The notes under the pieces: model-generated | Databases searched by the model: none | The model's input: the letters and a program-made list of their open reading frames with translations, nothing else | What the model was told of the DNA's origin: nothing | Shown here: one piece after another, positions 18,662 through 27,857 of the stretch | Layout: every line of letters begins with the position of its first letter | How positions within the stretch are numbered: the first letter of the stretch is position 1 | Origin: an uncultured Bradyrhizobium sp. | Lineage (GTDB): Bacteria; Pseudomonadota; Alphaproteobacteria; Rhizobiales; Xanthobacteraceae | Assembly (NCBI RefSeq): GCF_936928535.1 | Contig: NZ_CAKZHY010000166.1 | Coordinates: forward strand, 39,756 to 103,755 | Reading direction: 5' to 3' | Length of the DNA: 64,000 nt | Made by a program: the position numbers and the translations under genes

Positions 18662-18772
18662 CGCATGCTTATCGTGATAACGATTGAAGCATGCAATAGC
18701 TATCCGCACTCCTCGCTCGCGGCAGTCGACCCTGAGGGGCAGTTATCGCCAGGCGGATAGTCGAGTGCGGTA
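18662..18772. repeat. Nested inverted repeats, possible structured RNA or operator
   Basis: First hairpin 18662-18695: arm GCATGCTTATCGT pairs with ACGATTGAAGCATGC, with a 2-nt bulge and loop GATA. Then CTATCCGCACTC at 18700-18711 pairs in two parts with GCGGATAG and GAGTGCGG around 18755-18772. No T-run follows, so not an obvious terminator. Confidence 0.45.
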
Positions 18773-18852
18773 AAGCCTCGCGCTTATGTCTGCAGAAGCG
18801 GTTCGTCGTGTGCAGCGAGCGCCTTAAGCTTTCGTATAGGACCATTGCTCCA

Positions 18853-18902
18853 TTTGGATGACTGGTCTGTACTGGCGTTCAATTGAGCCGCCGATCGCGA
18901 TC
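18853..18902 (+). repeat. 50-nt promoter-like repeat, copy 1
   Basis: TTTGGAT at 18853-18859 and CGTTCAATTGA from 18876, followed by CCGC(C/T)GATCGCGATC ending at 18902. The copy at 59516-59565 has identical spacing, but the 16 nt between the two boxes differ. No gene follows here, unlike the second copy. Confidence 0.5.
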
Positions 18903-20272
18903 ATCGTATGTATCAAGCCGCGATGGTCCTCCCCCCCCCCGCCATCGCTGCCCATCTTGGGCTCCTCCCTAGACTTGGGCCGCTTGTGGCAACGCAGGCG
19001 GCCTTCCTTTTGCGTACGCCATTCCGATTAGACCGGCGTTTTATTTAACCAATACCTCTGTACTGTTACTTGATACCTGCGCCCAATGGTCTCAATCACG
19101 CGCTCCGTGCTAGCCGTTGATACGGAATGAAACGCAACGGAACCGGCCCGCGAGCAGGCAGTTGCAGGATAAGGTCGGCGGCGTAGCGCCCGACCGACCT
19201 TTCCCCTGACCGAAACGTGCGTCGCCGATCCCGCAAGCCCTTAGTTCGACGGTTCGCTGCGGAGAGCCGGCCATGAAAAACATCGTGCATCTCCTAATCT
19301 GGTTTTGGCGAGGGAGCTCGCCGACGCCCAACACACAACTTGGGCCTGTGGCGGAAAATCGGGATCAATCCAGCATGGCCGACTTTGTCCGCATCCTGCA
19401 GGCCTACGATCATGACCAGTACGGCGGGAGTTAGGGATATCGCAATTGGCTGACCAAAGTCTCATGGGCCCAGTAGAAAATACGCGGTCACGGGGTCGGC
19501 ATCATCGGTACCTTTCCAAATGGCCATCGCGGTCAAGTGCACCGGTAAACAATCGGCCACGCGTCTTCGAAGCCTGACTCCCTGATCGAACTCGTGAGAG
19601 CGATCTCGCGCCAGCAATAAGTGGTCGATATTGTTCTGACCGCGAGAAGATTAGGCGCGCAACTTGGTTGCACTCGACAGAAGGTCGCAGGCCAACGCGC
19701 CGCGATGCTACCACCTTAGACTTGACTTGTTTCAGGTCGGACTAATCGGCACGGCTAAGTAGAGCTGCACCAAAATTGGGGCCACGGCTACAATAGGCAC
19801 TGGAACAACAGCCGTTGCCAGGCAAGGACCCGCCGCCCTGCCTCTCTGGTATTGTGTTTCTTCGTAGCATGCGCCCCGACCTTGAGAGACATCTAGCAGA
19901 ATCGGGGGCGCGCACGATGGTTCAGAATTCCGCCTTGGTGATTCAGGCCCCGCACAAGTCGAAGCTTGGATATGCCAAAGTCGCAGTCCGGCTCCGAAAA
20001 GGTTTATCCCGGTTTCGCCCTTCCTATCAGACGGGCAAATGCGAGTGCAATTGAGGACCGGGCTGCCGCACGGCAAGCTCACCTCGAGCCATTCGCCGGG
20101 CATTTCGGGCGAAGAAAGCCGGCGCTCGAACCGCTGCCCGCACGGTCACCGCCACCATGACAAACGAGCGGATGAACAAGGTCTGAATGGGAACCCGGAG
20201 GTAGAACCCATGCGTTTAGCCGAAAGAAGGCAGCTGACAGCACGAAGCCAACTTAAGCGAACAGGAGAAGCG

Positions 20273-21400
20273 ATGTCAGACGGCCACCTACGTCTTCCGA
20301 CGTCCACATTGGGAGTCAAACTGCACCAGGTTCGTTTACGCGGCACCTCGGAGACGCTTCGCGATTCCTCGCGGGACCGTGATGATCGGCAACAGGTACC
20401 AAGTTCGCAAGTATTGCTCCCGATAACCCGGTCCCGAAACATTGAAGACGACCACGCCTCCTCCGTTTTTGATACAGCTCGCCGATTGGACAGTCACCTC
20501 GCAACGGGCGCGGCCCATCCTGTCGTCGAAATCTCCCCCTCCCAAGCCGTGGCACGCGTCAAGATAAATGGGCACGGAATGGCGGCCGAATCTGTGCGAT
20601 TTACCGGACGAGGCAAAATCCAAAACCATTTCCGGGCTCCAATGCATATGCTCGTTATGTACGAGACGGGAGAGCGCCGGGACGGAGAGTCATTCGTGGA
20701 GGGTCTGCCGCGATCTGCGCTCCGAAAACTCGAGCGGAAACTGGCATTCGTACCGGCGGGCCTCGAATTTTCTGACTGGCACGAGCTGCGCGGGTCGCAG
20801 ATGCGGCTCATGTACTTCTACTTCGAGCCGGACAAGCTTTCGGGCCTTTCTAATCCAGGTCTCGCTGGATCCTCGATAGCTCCACGTCTGTTATTCGAGG
20901 ACGACACACTCTGCCACACCGCAATCAAGCTGAAGACGCTTGTGGATGGCCCTGCAGCAGACCCACTCTACTTCAACAGTCTCGGCACTCTGCTCATACA
21001 CGAACTCGTACGCTTCACTTCCGGGCTGCCCAGCATTAAACCTCAGCTCCAAGGCGGCCTGGCCCCGTGGCAACAACGGCTTGTCACCGCCTACATTCGC
21101 GAGCATGTCAATGAGCGGATTCCTATCCGCATACTAGCACAGCTGGTGCGTCTCAGTCCGCATCATTTCTGCCGCGTCTTCAAGCAATCTCTCGGAGTGC
21201 CGCCACATCGCTACCAGACCAACCAGCGTGTTGAGCAGGCGAAGTTACTGCTGGCGGGCCGGCCGTGTTCGATGACGGAGATCGGGCGGGCGTTAGGCTT
21301 CAATAGTCGTAACGCGTTCGCGACGGCGTTCCGGAAGGCGACAGGAATTGCACCTGCCGATTACCGCCGAAGCCTGGATTCTCGTATGACAGAAGAATAA
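20273..21400 (+). CDS. AraC-family transcriptional regulator
   Basis: About 375 residues; C-terminal AraC double helix-turn-helix (residues about 270-370: IRILAQLVRLSPHHFCRVFK and MTEIGRALGFNSRNAFATAF). The N-terminal part is a long unassigned effector region. ATG 20273 has AGGAG 5 nt upstream; the frame stays open for 78 more codons upstream, but that part reads as non-protein. No target or operon partner is adjacent. Confidence 0.85.
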   Translation: MSDGHLRLPTSTLGVKLHQVRLRGTSETLRDSSRDRDDRQQVPSSQVLLPITRSRNIEDDHASSVFDTARRLDSHLATGAAHPVVEISPSQAVARVKINGHGMAAESVRFTGRGKIQNHFRAPMHMLVMYETGERRDGESFVEGLPRSALRKLERKLAFVPAGLEFSDWHELRGSQMRLMYFYFEPDKLSGLSNPGLAGSSIAPRLLFEDDTLCHTAIKLKTLVDGPAADPLYFNSLGTLLIHELVRFTSGLPSIKPQLQGGLAPWQQRLVTAYIREHVNERIPIRILAQLVRLSPHHFCRVFKQSLGVPPHRYQTNQRVEQAKLLLAGRPCSMTEIGRALGFNSRNAFATAFRKATGIAPADYRRSLDSRMTEE

Positions 21401-21903
21401 CCGAAGACTTCGCGACCACCTTCACTAATCGAGAGGTGAAGGCACCTCGCGCAACATTGCGATGAGAACGATCGAGCTTTCGCGGCCCGTTAGCAGTTCG
21501 CACCCCCGGATGAGGAGATGCCTCCAGGAGGGACAGCCGAGGACGTTGCCGCAACGGCAGCTTCGAGCGCTTAAATCCCACTAAATCCTCAGACCGCAAT
21601 ATCCGTCAACACACGCCGAGTCGGAGATCTGGGCCTGCGATGCCCCCATAGTCGCCAGTAGCTGTGAGGTCGATTTTATCATCCTGGGGCTACACGCAGG
21701 AAGAAAGGAAGCACAAAGCACGGATGCCGTCGTTCCGGCCCTACGGGCGCTCCGCAATTCTCGGGCGCTGGCGACGATTGACCAGGCGAACTTCCTGCGG
21801 CCAATAATTCGGCGTTCCGCCATGGAACTCGCGTGGCATCGTGCATTGAATGACCATCGCGAAGGTGATATTTTTCATAGTGCGTGTCAGGAGAAAAGCA
21901 CCA
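21401..21903. other. Intergenic, no gene seen
   Basis: About 500 nt between the AraC gene and the response regulator. No supported open frame or operator copy. Confidence 0.4.
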
Positions 21904-22560
21904 GTGGCGCAGCATTCTATTCGAACGCTTGCGGTAGCGGAGGAGCCAATTATTGTCGTTGTGGACGACGACAAGGACTTCCGCGACTCACTCGGAGCTC
22001 TCTTCAGCTCGGTCGGGTTCAAGGTCAAGCTGTTTGGGTCGGCCGCGGAATTGCTCCAAACCGGCTTGTTCCCCGACGTGGTGAGCTGCCTAGTACTTGA
22101 TGTCAGATTGCCGGGTTTGGGCGGCCTCGATTTGCAAACGGAGCTGTCGAAAAAGAGCGCCTCGATTCCTATCATCTTCATGACTGGCCACGGCGACATC
22201 CCGATGTCAGTCAAGGCGATGAAGGCCGGGGCTGTGGACTTTCTGACCAAGCCGTTCCGAGAGCAAGACATGCTGGATGCAGTGTCGATCGCGCTAGATC
22301 GGGATCGAACGCGGCGGAAGACTGAGCAGCGGCTCACAGACCTTAGGTCGCGTTACGAGCGATTGAGCCCGCGCGAGCGAGAAGTATTGGCTCTCGTGAC
22401 CACTGGTTTAAAAAACAAGCAGATCGCTTTCGAACTAGATGTCGCTGAGATTACCGTAAAGGCGCACCGTGCCCATGTGATGCAAAAGATGGGTACTCAA
22501 TCGCTGGCCGAGCTTGTCAAAATGGCGGAGACGCTCGGTATAAAGTCCCCCGGGTCCTGA
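21904..22560 (+). CDS. FixJ/NodW-type response regulator
   Basis: Two-domain DNA-binding response regulator of about 218 residues. Receiver: acidic pocket IVVVDDDKDFRDSLG, phosphoacceptor Asp in CLVLDVRLPGLGG, conserved TGHGD and FLTKPF. C-terminal LuxR/FixJ helix-turn-helix: LSPREREVLALVTTGLKNKQ and TVKAHRAHVMQKMG. GTG 21904 with AGGAG 10 nt upstream is preferred; ATG 21850 in frame adds 18 residues. The partner kinase is not adjacent; the kinase at 27858 is of the class that often pairs with such regulators, but this is a guess. Confidence 0.9.
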   Translation: MAQHSIRTLAVAEEPIIVVVDDDKDFRDSLGALFSSVGFKVKLFGSAAELLQTGLFPDVVSCLVLDVRLPGLGGLDLQTELSKKSASIPIIFMTGHGDIPMSVKAMKAGAVDFLTKPFREQDMLDAVSIALDRDRTRRKTEQRLTDLRSRYERLSPREREVLALVTTGLKNKQIAFELDVAEITVKAHRAHVMQKMGTQSLAELVKMAETLGIKSPGS

Positions 22561-22799
22561 TCGCTTTCAGGCTTCAGGCGAGCCAGAAACTGGCTTGGAC
22601 TATTCAGAAGCTCTGCAGCAATTATTCCAAAATATAGCACCCATTGTCCCGAAGTGTGGTGTTCCCCGTCCACCGTATAATCGCCAATCCAGAGCCCTGT
22701 CGTTATGTTATGCTGAGTGCATAGTCACCGTGCGCTCCTGGAAATGGACACAGACGAGAGATGCGGCGCACCGCATCCCCCAACAATCAGGGTGGGGAC

Positions 22800-23186
22800 A
22801 TGTCTAACGAGATTCGCATTTCGATCATCGATGATGATGACCAATCTCGCGCGGCATTGACGGGCCTCATGCAGGCAATGGGATTTGATGTTGCGTCCTT
22901 CCCCTCCGCAGCGGATTTTTTGGCGACTCCTAACTTCTGCCATGCGTCCTGTTTGATCGTTGATGTCCATATGCCGCAAATGACAGGGGTGGAGCTGCAT
23001 AGCTTCTTGACCGGATCTGGCTACGACCTTCCAACGATTCTGATCACAGCCTACCCGGATGACAGCGCGCGAGTTCAGGCTCTGCGTCAGGGCGTCGTTT
23101 GCTACCTGGCCAAACCCATCTACGACGAGGATTTGCTCGGATGCGTCCAATCTGCTCTGCAGCGCTCGAAACCGGTAAACATTTGA
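22800..23186 (+). CDS. Single-domain response regulator (receiver only)
   Basis: Stand-alone receiver of 128 residues without output domain: ISIIDDDDQSRAALTGL, phosphoacceptor Asp in CLIVDVHMPQMTG, ITAYPDD and YLAKPI with the conserved Lys. Probably a phosphorelay or phosphate-sink partner. ATG 22800 has GGGTGGGG just upstream. It lies 240 nt after the FixJ-type regulator. Confidence 0.9.
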   Translation: MSNEIRISIIDDDDQSRAALTGLMQAMGFDVASFPSAADFLATPNFCHASCLIVDVHMPQMTGVELHSFLTGSGYDLPTILITAYPDDSARVQALRQGVVCYLAKPIYDEDLLGCVQSALQRSKPVNI

Positions 23187-23420
23187 ATGACCGCTCAATG
23201 GGCTGCCGTCGTTCAACGAGAAGTTCGGTTATTGCGCCGTTAACGTTCGGCCTGACTATCGTGAAGTATGGACTAAGAAATCGCTGCCCTTACTCGTCCG
23301 TCCGGAGGTCCGAATTTCCACTACACCGCGCGCGCGGAGCCGCTGCTCAACACCTCGAATGATTTCTCCGGCTCGGACGAAGGCCTAGCCACACGCGGCC
23401 ACAATTTAGAAGGAGACGTG

Positions 23421-23537
23421 ATGACTCGCGCCTCTTCAGCCCCTGAGCGCGATCTTCCCAAAAATTAGTGGAAGCTTTCCCTGATCGACTGGCTCGGGTC
23501 CGCGGTGGTCTATCGACGTAAATCTCCTGTCGTTAGA
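23421..23537 (+). pseudogene. Small open frame interrupted by an in-frame amber codon
   Basis: A strong ribosome site (AAGGAG) precedes ATG 23421. Fifteen codons follow (MTRASSAPERDLPKN), then TAG at 23466, then in the same frame a protein-like segment beginning WKLSLIDWLGSAVVYRRK up to TAG at 23535. A TGG-to-TAG change would explain it. It may be a broken small gene or a short leader peptide. Family not identified. Confidence 0.4.
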
Positions 23538-23583
23538 CCAAGTTCACGCCCCCAGGTGAGGGGCTAACATCGGGTTCGGATGC

Positions 23584-24186
23584 TCAGCTCGAAGATCGTT
23601 GCTCTTTGAACGGGTCACCGTAAAGGTGATAGCCATTAAATTCCCATAGACCCGGCGACTCGCGATCCAAGAACTGGATCGCGCGCACCCACTTCACGCT
23701 CTTATACGCATAGAGGTTTGGCACCACGAGCCGCAGCGGGTGGCCGTGCTCGGCCGCAAGGGGTTCGCCGTCATGCCGCAGGGCTAATATTGTAGTCGGG
23801 CGCAGAAAATCCGCGATTGGTAGGTTTGCCGTGTATTTGTTCTCGCCATGGACCATTACATGCCGCGCTTCTGGCCGCAACTTCACGCGCTTCATCAATT
23901 CTGTGACGAGCAATCCTCCCCAATTGTTATCGAAGCGGCTCCAGCCATTGACGCAGTGCATGTCCGCAGATAGCTCTGTCTGCGGCAGATTAGAAAACTC
24001 TTCCCACGAAAGCCGCAGCTGCATTTCTACTAGCCCGAATACACGGAAATCCCACGACCCCGGACGAAAGATCGGCACCGAACCCACATGTATCACCGGC
24101 GACTTCAGCGTCAGCGACTGTCCGGGGGGAAGCCGCCCGGCGGCACACATCTCGCGCTCCCATTCGCCTCGACGCTTTGATCCCAC
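23584..24186 (-). CDS. Sulfite-oxidase-like molybdopterin oxidoreductase
   Basis: About 200 residues of the sulfite oxidase/MsrP-like molybdopterin fold, with the Mo-ligating Cys in ADMHCVNGWSRFDNNW and the C-terminal HPLRLVVPNLYAYKSVKWV. No twin-arginine signal, so probably cytoplasmic. Sulfite-oxidase-like oxidoreductases of this short type have no firm substrate. GTG 24186 has GGAGG 4-5 nt upstream and is preferred over GTG 24198. Its 3' end faces the response regulators; the PAS gene lies upstream on the same strand. Confidence 0.85.
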   Translation of the reverse strand: MGSKRRGEWEREMCAAGRLPPGQSLTLKSPVIHVGSVPIFRPGSWDFRVFGLVEMQLRLSWEEFSNLPQTELSADMHCVNGWSRFDNNWGGLLVTELMKRVKLRPEARHVMVHGENKYTANLPIADFLRPTTILALRHDGEPLAAEHGHPLRLVVPNLYAYKSVKWVRAIQFLDRESPGLWEFNGYHLYGDPFKEQRSSS

Positions 24187-24336
24187 ATTTACCTCCACCT
24201 CGAGCGATAAAGCGTCTAGTCAGCGCACTTCATTTGGGCACCGGCGAGCCGGGCTGCGGCAGACAAGCCAAACATCGGATTTCCAAGCAGCAACCCGTCA
24301 AGATCCAGGCCCGCCTCTAGACAGCGAAGGGGATCT

Positions 24337-24870
24337 TCACTGCTCCTCTCCATCGGCCTTGGAATCAGAACCACTTCCGGATTCGGAGACAAGGCCAGGA
24401 ACAGTCTTGCTGGTGTTGTGACGGAAAATATTGACTGCTCCGATCACTTCGTCCTCGTTGTCTCGAATAGGGAAGACATTCACGAGAGCTAGAAGACGAT
24501 TACCATTCGGTTGCTCGCAAATTACGTCCGCGTTTCGAACAGTGCCGCCGTTATTGATCACCACGGAAGGTGGCGCATGTTCGTGCGGCATCACTTCGCC
24601 CGAGGGGTAACGAAGAAGGTGTGACCCACAAAACTTCTCCGAAGTTCCAAGAGACGGCGTGCGCCCCCAACCTGCAATCGCAGCTTTGTTGCACTTGACG
24701 ACGGTCGCATCCTTTTCGAGAACGTATATTCCTACTGGGATGGAATCCATTGCCGCCTGATCTGCGAGAATGCCTTTTGCGACGAGGTGCCCGTCCACGA
24801 TTTCTCCTCTGAAGTCGATTCTATCGAAGTCACCTTCTACAATCATCGTGTTCGTTGCGTTGGTTGTCAT
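24337..24870 (-). CDS. PAS-domain protein
   Basis: Soluble protein of 177 residues with one PAS domain (about residues 38-145: DSIPVGIYVLEKDATVVKCN, then NPFP-like VNVFPIRDNEDEVIGAVNIF) and an acidic Ser/Gly tail. There is no kinase or output domain, so it may sense a ligand or redox state and act on a partner. ATG 24870 follows AAGGAGGTT. Located 150 nt upstream of the molybdoenzyme gene on the same strand. Confidence 0.75.
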   Translation of the reverse strand: MTTNATNTMIVEGDFDRIDFRGEIVDGHLVAKGILADQAAMDSIPVGIYVLEKDATVVKCNKAAIAGWGRTPSLGTSEKFCGSHLLRYPSGEVMPHEHAPPSVVINNGGTVRNADVICEQPNGNRLLALVNVFPIRDNEDEVIGAVNIFRHNTSKTVPGLVSESGSGSDSKADGEEQ

Positions 24871-25191
24871 TTTCAACCTCCTTTGCATACCCATACTCTT
24901 CATAGATCTATTCGGCCTTACACTCGAATTTGAGCAAGCATAGCCTCCCAGGTCGTTACCGTCGTCTCACCGTGCGCCGCACGACGTCTCATTTTGCGCC
25001 GATCGCCATGCGGTCCTTGTTCCGTTAAGGCCGCGGAGAGGCGGGTGCAGCGATCAGTTCGCGCGCTGGAATCGAGACGCAAAGGAACTCTCCACGTCCT
25101 CAAAAAGTGGCAGCCCCCGAACCTGGCGCCCTCGCTTTGCCCATGTGACCGGTCTAAGATTAGGTTCCAAGGCATTTGGTCGGCCCAAGGG

Positions 25192-26202
25192 ATGGTCATG
25201 CAAGTCCATTTTTCCACGGACCACATTGCACCGCACGACCGCGTGAGGTTCTGGTGCGACTATTTCGCGAAGCTGGCCCATAGCATCACGCCGGGCGAGA
25301 TTCCGGATCCCGCTGCCTTTCGCGCGGAAGCGAGCGGATCGATCGCAGGTGAATTTGCGCTGCTGGAGATAAGTTCGGGACTTAAGAGGGTCCAACGGAC
25401 GGCGGCCGACGTTGCCAAGGACAAGACCGAAGCGTTCTTCGTCCGCCGATTTCGCGCGCCGGTCATCTGGAGGGCCGCGGCACGCAGCACGCCAGTCGAC
25501 CTGATTCATGAGCCCGGTGATTTCTGCATAAGCTCGACCGAATGGCAATTCGACGCAGAATGGAAAGGCCCAGCGTCGTTCGATCTGCTAATCATCCCGC
25601 GGGCTGCACTCTCGCCGATTATAACCGGGGGCCGACTGGAACGCCCGTATCGGTTGGCCGGTGCCTCGCCGCTCGGCTCGCTGCTCGGCGCAGCTTTTGA
25701 TGCGGCGAAGGCGCAGGCCCCGCTGCTCCCCAACGAACATGGTGAAGCCGTGCTGCGCAATCTTTGCGGTCTCGTGGCACTGAACTGTAACATCTCCGCT
25801 GAAGGCATCAATCGGGGGCGGGATTCGCTACATTCGGCGCGGCTCGCGGCCGTCAAGCGTTACGTCGACCTGCATCTCGCCGATCCTTCCCTGACCCCCG
25901 CCAGCGCCGCGGCCGCACTCGACATCTCGGCGCGCCAGCTGCATCGGTTGTTCGAGGCTAACAATATCAGTTTCGCCCGATACGTTTCGCGCGAGAGACT
26001 GCTTCGGTGCCGCGACGCCGTCGCCGACGCGGCGGGAGCCGACCGATCGGTGATCGATATAGCTCTTGGCTGGGGGTTCAACAGTATGGCGACGTTTTAT
26101 CGCGCGTTCGCAAGCGAGTTCGGTAGCCCGCCCACGATGCTGCGTGCGACATCGCAAGAACGAATAAATAGCCAGCGCACGACAGGGAACGACACATCGT
26201 GA
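25192..26202 (+). CDS. AraC-family regulator with AraC-binding-like N-terminal domain
   Basis: About 336 residues. N-terminal ligand domain of the AraC-binding-like type (DHIAPHDRVRFWCDYFAKLA); C-terminal helix-turn-helix pair (SAAAALDISARQLHRLFEAN and VIDIALGWGFNSMATFYRAF). ATG 25192 or 25198 are both possible, after AAGGG. It is followed after 230 nt by the haemoglobin gene on the same strand and is a candidate regulator of it. Confidence 0.88.
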   Translation: MVMQVHFSTDHIAPHDRVRFWCDYFAKLAHSITPGEIPDPAAFRAEASGSIAGEFALLEISSGLKRVQRTAADVAKDKTEAFFVRRFRAPVIWRAAARSTPVDLIHEPGDFCISSTEWQFDAEWKGPASFDLLIIPRAALSPIITGGRLERPYRLAGASPLGSLLGAAFDAAKAQAPLLPNEHGEAVLRNLCGLVALNCNISAEGINRGRDSLHSARLAAVKRYVDLHLADPSLTPASAAAALDISARQLHRLFEANNISFARYVSRERLLRCRDAVADAAGADRSVIDIALGWGFNSMATFYRAFASEFGSPPTMLRATSQERINSQRTTGNDTS

Positions 26203-26432
26203 ATGTTCGGGGCGATCTCCCGCTTGGCGCTAAGTGAGACGTTGCTCGGCGCTAAATGAGACGACTTCGCAACTGCTTCCGTGCGAATGATTTAGTGACC
26301 CACGAAAATTGAGTGCTAATCAGATGCGTCAGATTGCACGACGTTTCTATGCGCCTGAGGGGTCGCATCCGATTGCTATATGTGTCGCACGCAGCCCCTT
26401 GAGCCGCGCCCGCACGCAAAGGAAATGACATC

Positions 26433-26840
26433 GTGGATGCTGTGCAGCAGGAGCTTGTCCAGACTACCTTCGCCAAGCTGGCAGTGATGCCAGAGGTCAC
26501 CGCGGCGTTGTTCTACGAGCGGCTATTCGCCACCAATCCGAATCTTCGGTCGCTGTTCAGAAACGACTTGCGTATTCAGGGCGTCAAGCTAATGACCATG
26601 CTCGCTATGGTCGTCTACAATCTACCGGCGCCGGATCAACTTTCGCCCGCGATCCATGACCTTGCCGTCCGCCATGTCGAGTACGGGGTTAAGCTCGCCG
26701 ACTACGATGCGCTGCGGGGAGCGCTGCTCTGGACCCTCGAACAGGCGCTTGGAGAGGATCTCACGCCCGCCGTTCGTGAGGCGTGGATGGTCTGCTACGA
26801 TGAACTCGCGGGTGAAATGAAGGCGGCCGCCGGCGTCTGA
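26433..26840 (+). CDS. Single-domain bacterial haemoglobin
   Basis: Globin of 135 residues resembling the globin domain of flavohaemoglobins and Vitreoscilla haemoglobin, without reductase domain. Key positions from the sequence: Tyr28 (B10) in LFYERLF, Phe42 (CD1), Gln49 (E7) and proximal His81 in VRHVEYGV. Tyr-B10/Gln-E7 fits O2 and NO binding. Start GTG 26433 with AAAGGAAA upstream. A reductase partner is not seen nearby. With the P460 cytochromes it suggests exposure to reactive nitrogen species. Confidence 0.9.
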   Translation: MDAVQQELVQTTFAKLAVMPEVTAALFYERLFATNPNLRSLFRNDLRIQGVKLMTMLAMVVYNLPAPDQLSPAIHDLAVRHVEYGVKLADYDALRGALLWTLEQALGEDLTPAVREAWMVCYDELAGEMKAAAGV

Positions 26841-27857
26841 TTTACAATCTCCCGCCTGGTACTAAGCGCCTTTTTTCTTCTCTGGAAGCAGTGATCCCGA
26901 TATGTCCGTTCAGGGTCTTGGTTGCGTGCAAACGGATGGAATCGGGGCGGCCGTTGTCGGCCGACGTTTATGACCTCGTGCGTAACAATCAGATGGTTTC
27001 GCGGTGCCCACCGCGCCCAGGATATTATAGCCGACGACGCCCAATCCGCGTCCGCTGGTGGCCATCTAACGGGCATCCGGATCGTCAGCGATATCTATTG
27101 ATCCGGGCGTGTTGCGCATCGTACGCATGCGACGAAGACCGCCTGATTGACACATGCGCGCGAGAGCCGGGCAGCGCTATGATGGCGCTGCGTGAAGGTT
27201 AGGCAGCTTGCTGATCGGTCGTCGGCTTGGCGCGGGCGTCGAGCCCGAGCCGACGACGAGGTTGAACACGCCGGCCGGAACGCTGGAGCGGGTGATGATT
27301 TCAAGCAGTTCGGCTGCGGAAGCCAACGCTTTAACCTTTTCCGAGCCGACCGAACGGAACAAGCTGCTGAGTGACCCGCGAGTGAAGGGATCATCATCGA
27401 TCACAAAAACGATCGGGGCCTTCTGAGTCTGGAATGCTAAGCCCGCGAAATGATGGTAGGTAAATTATGGTGCGATAGGCTGGCTCAGGTTTACTTGCAT
27501 TACGTCGAGGAATATCTTTGCGGCGCCGCGATCGCCACTCGGAGAATGCGCATGACCACGCCACGCGCGTCATGCGCACGCCCTTTTGTGGCGAATTACC
27601 AAAGGGATTTGCGCGGCGGCGCGCCTGCAGGGAGATGTTGTCTGCGTCGAGACCTTGTCGCGGCGCTCCAATGCCGTCAAGAGAACAATGATCCCAAGAA
27701 GACAACTCCCAGAGCACTGGGGGCCGTCGCCATCCTCGTTGGCTCTCCCTGGAAAGTCTCACTTCGTTAGAACGATCGAACCAAGTCTGCGCTCGGCCAT
27801 TGATACTTCGTTCCTGTGAGCATCCTATCCAAATGAATACTCTGAAGTGGTGATGCT
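26841..27857. other. Intergenic region with a decayed gene
   Basis: About 1 kb. A T-run (TTTTTT near 26870) follows the haemoglobin gene after a GC-rich stretch and may end its transcript. The only recognisable coding remnant is the chimeric fragment at 27177-27419 on the minus strand. Confidence 0.5.
27177..27419 (-). pseudogene. Remnant: response-regulator receiver N-terminus joined to aldehyde-dehydrogenase-like scrap
   Basis: The minus-strand frame reads APIVFVIDDDPFTRGSLSSL followed by FRSVG...ASAAELLE, the first third of a FixJ-type receiver, then switches to SSVPAGVFNLVVGSGSTPAP, which resembles the aldehyde dehydrogenase segment GVFNVVTGSG. It ends at TAG 27177-27179. There is no plausible start codon and no phosphoacceptor Asp. 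This looks like a deletion scar that fused two unrelated genes. Confidence 0.5.

Larger units (their letters stand above)
18324..20272. other. Long region without a supported gene
   Basis: About 1.9 kb. It contains nested inverted repeats at 18662-18772, a 50-nt promoter-like repeat at 18853-18902 and an 11-nt C-tract near 18929. Open frames on both strands are short, lack ribosome sites and do not resemble proteins I know. A non-coding RNA is possible but not shown. Confidence 0.5.

Noticed and set aside
18677..18703. Possible extra operator copy (ATAACGATTGA...CTAT)
   Set aside because: The half-sites are off phase (8-nt spacer) and the bases are better explained by the local hairpin.
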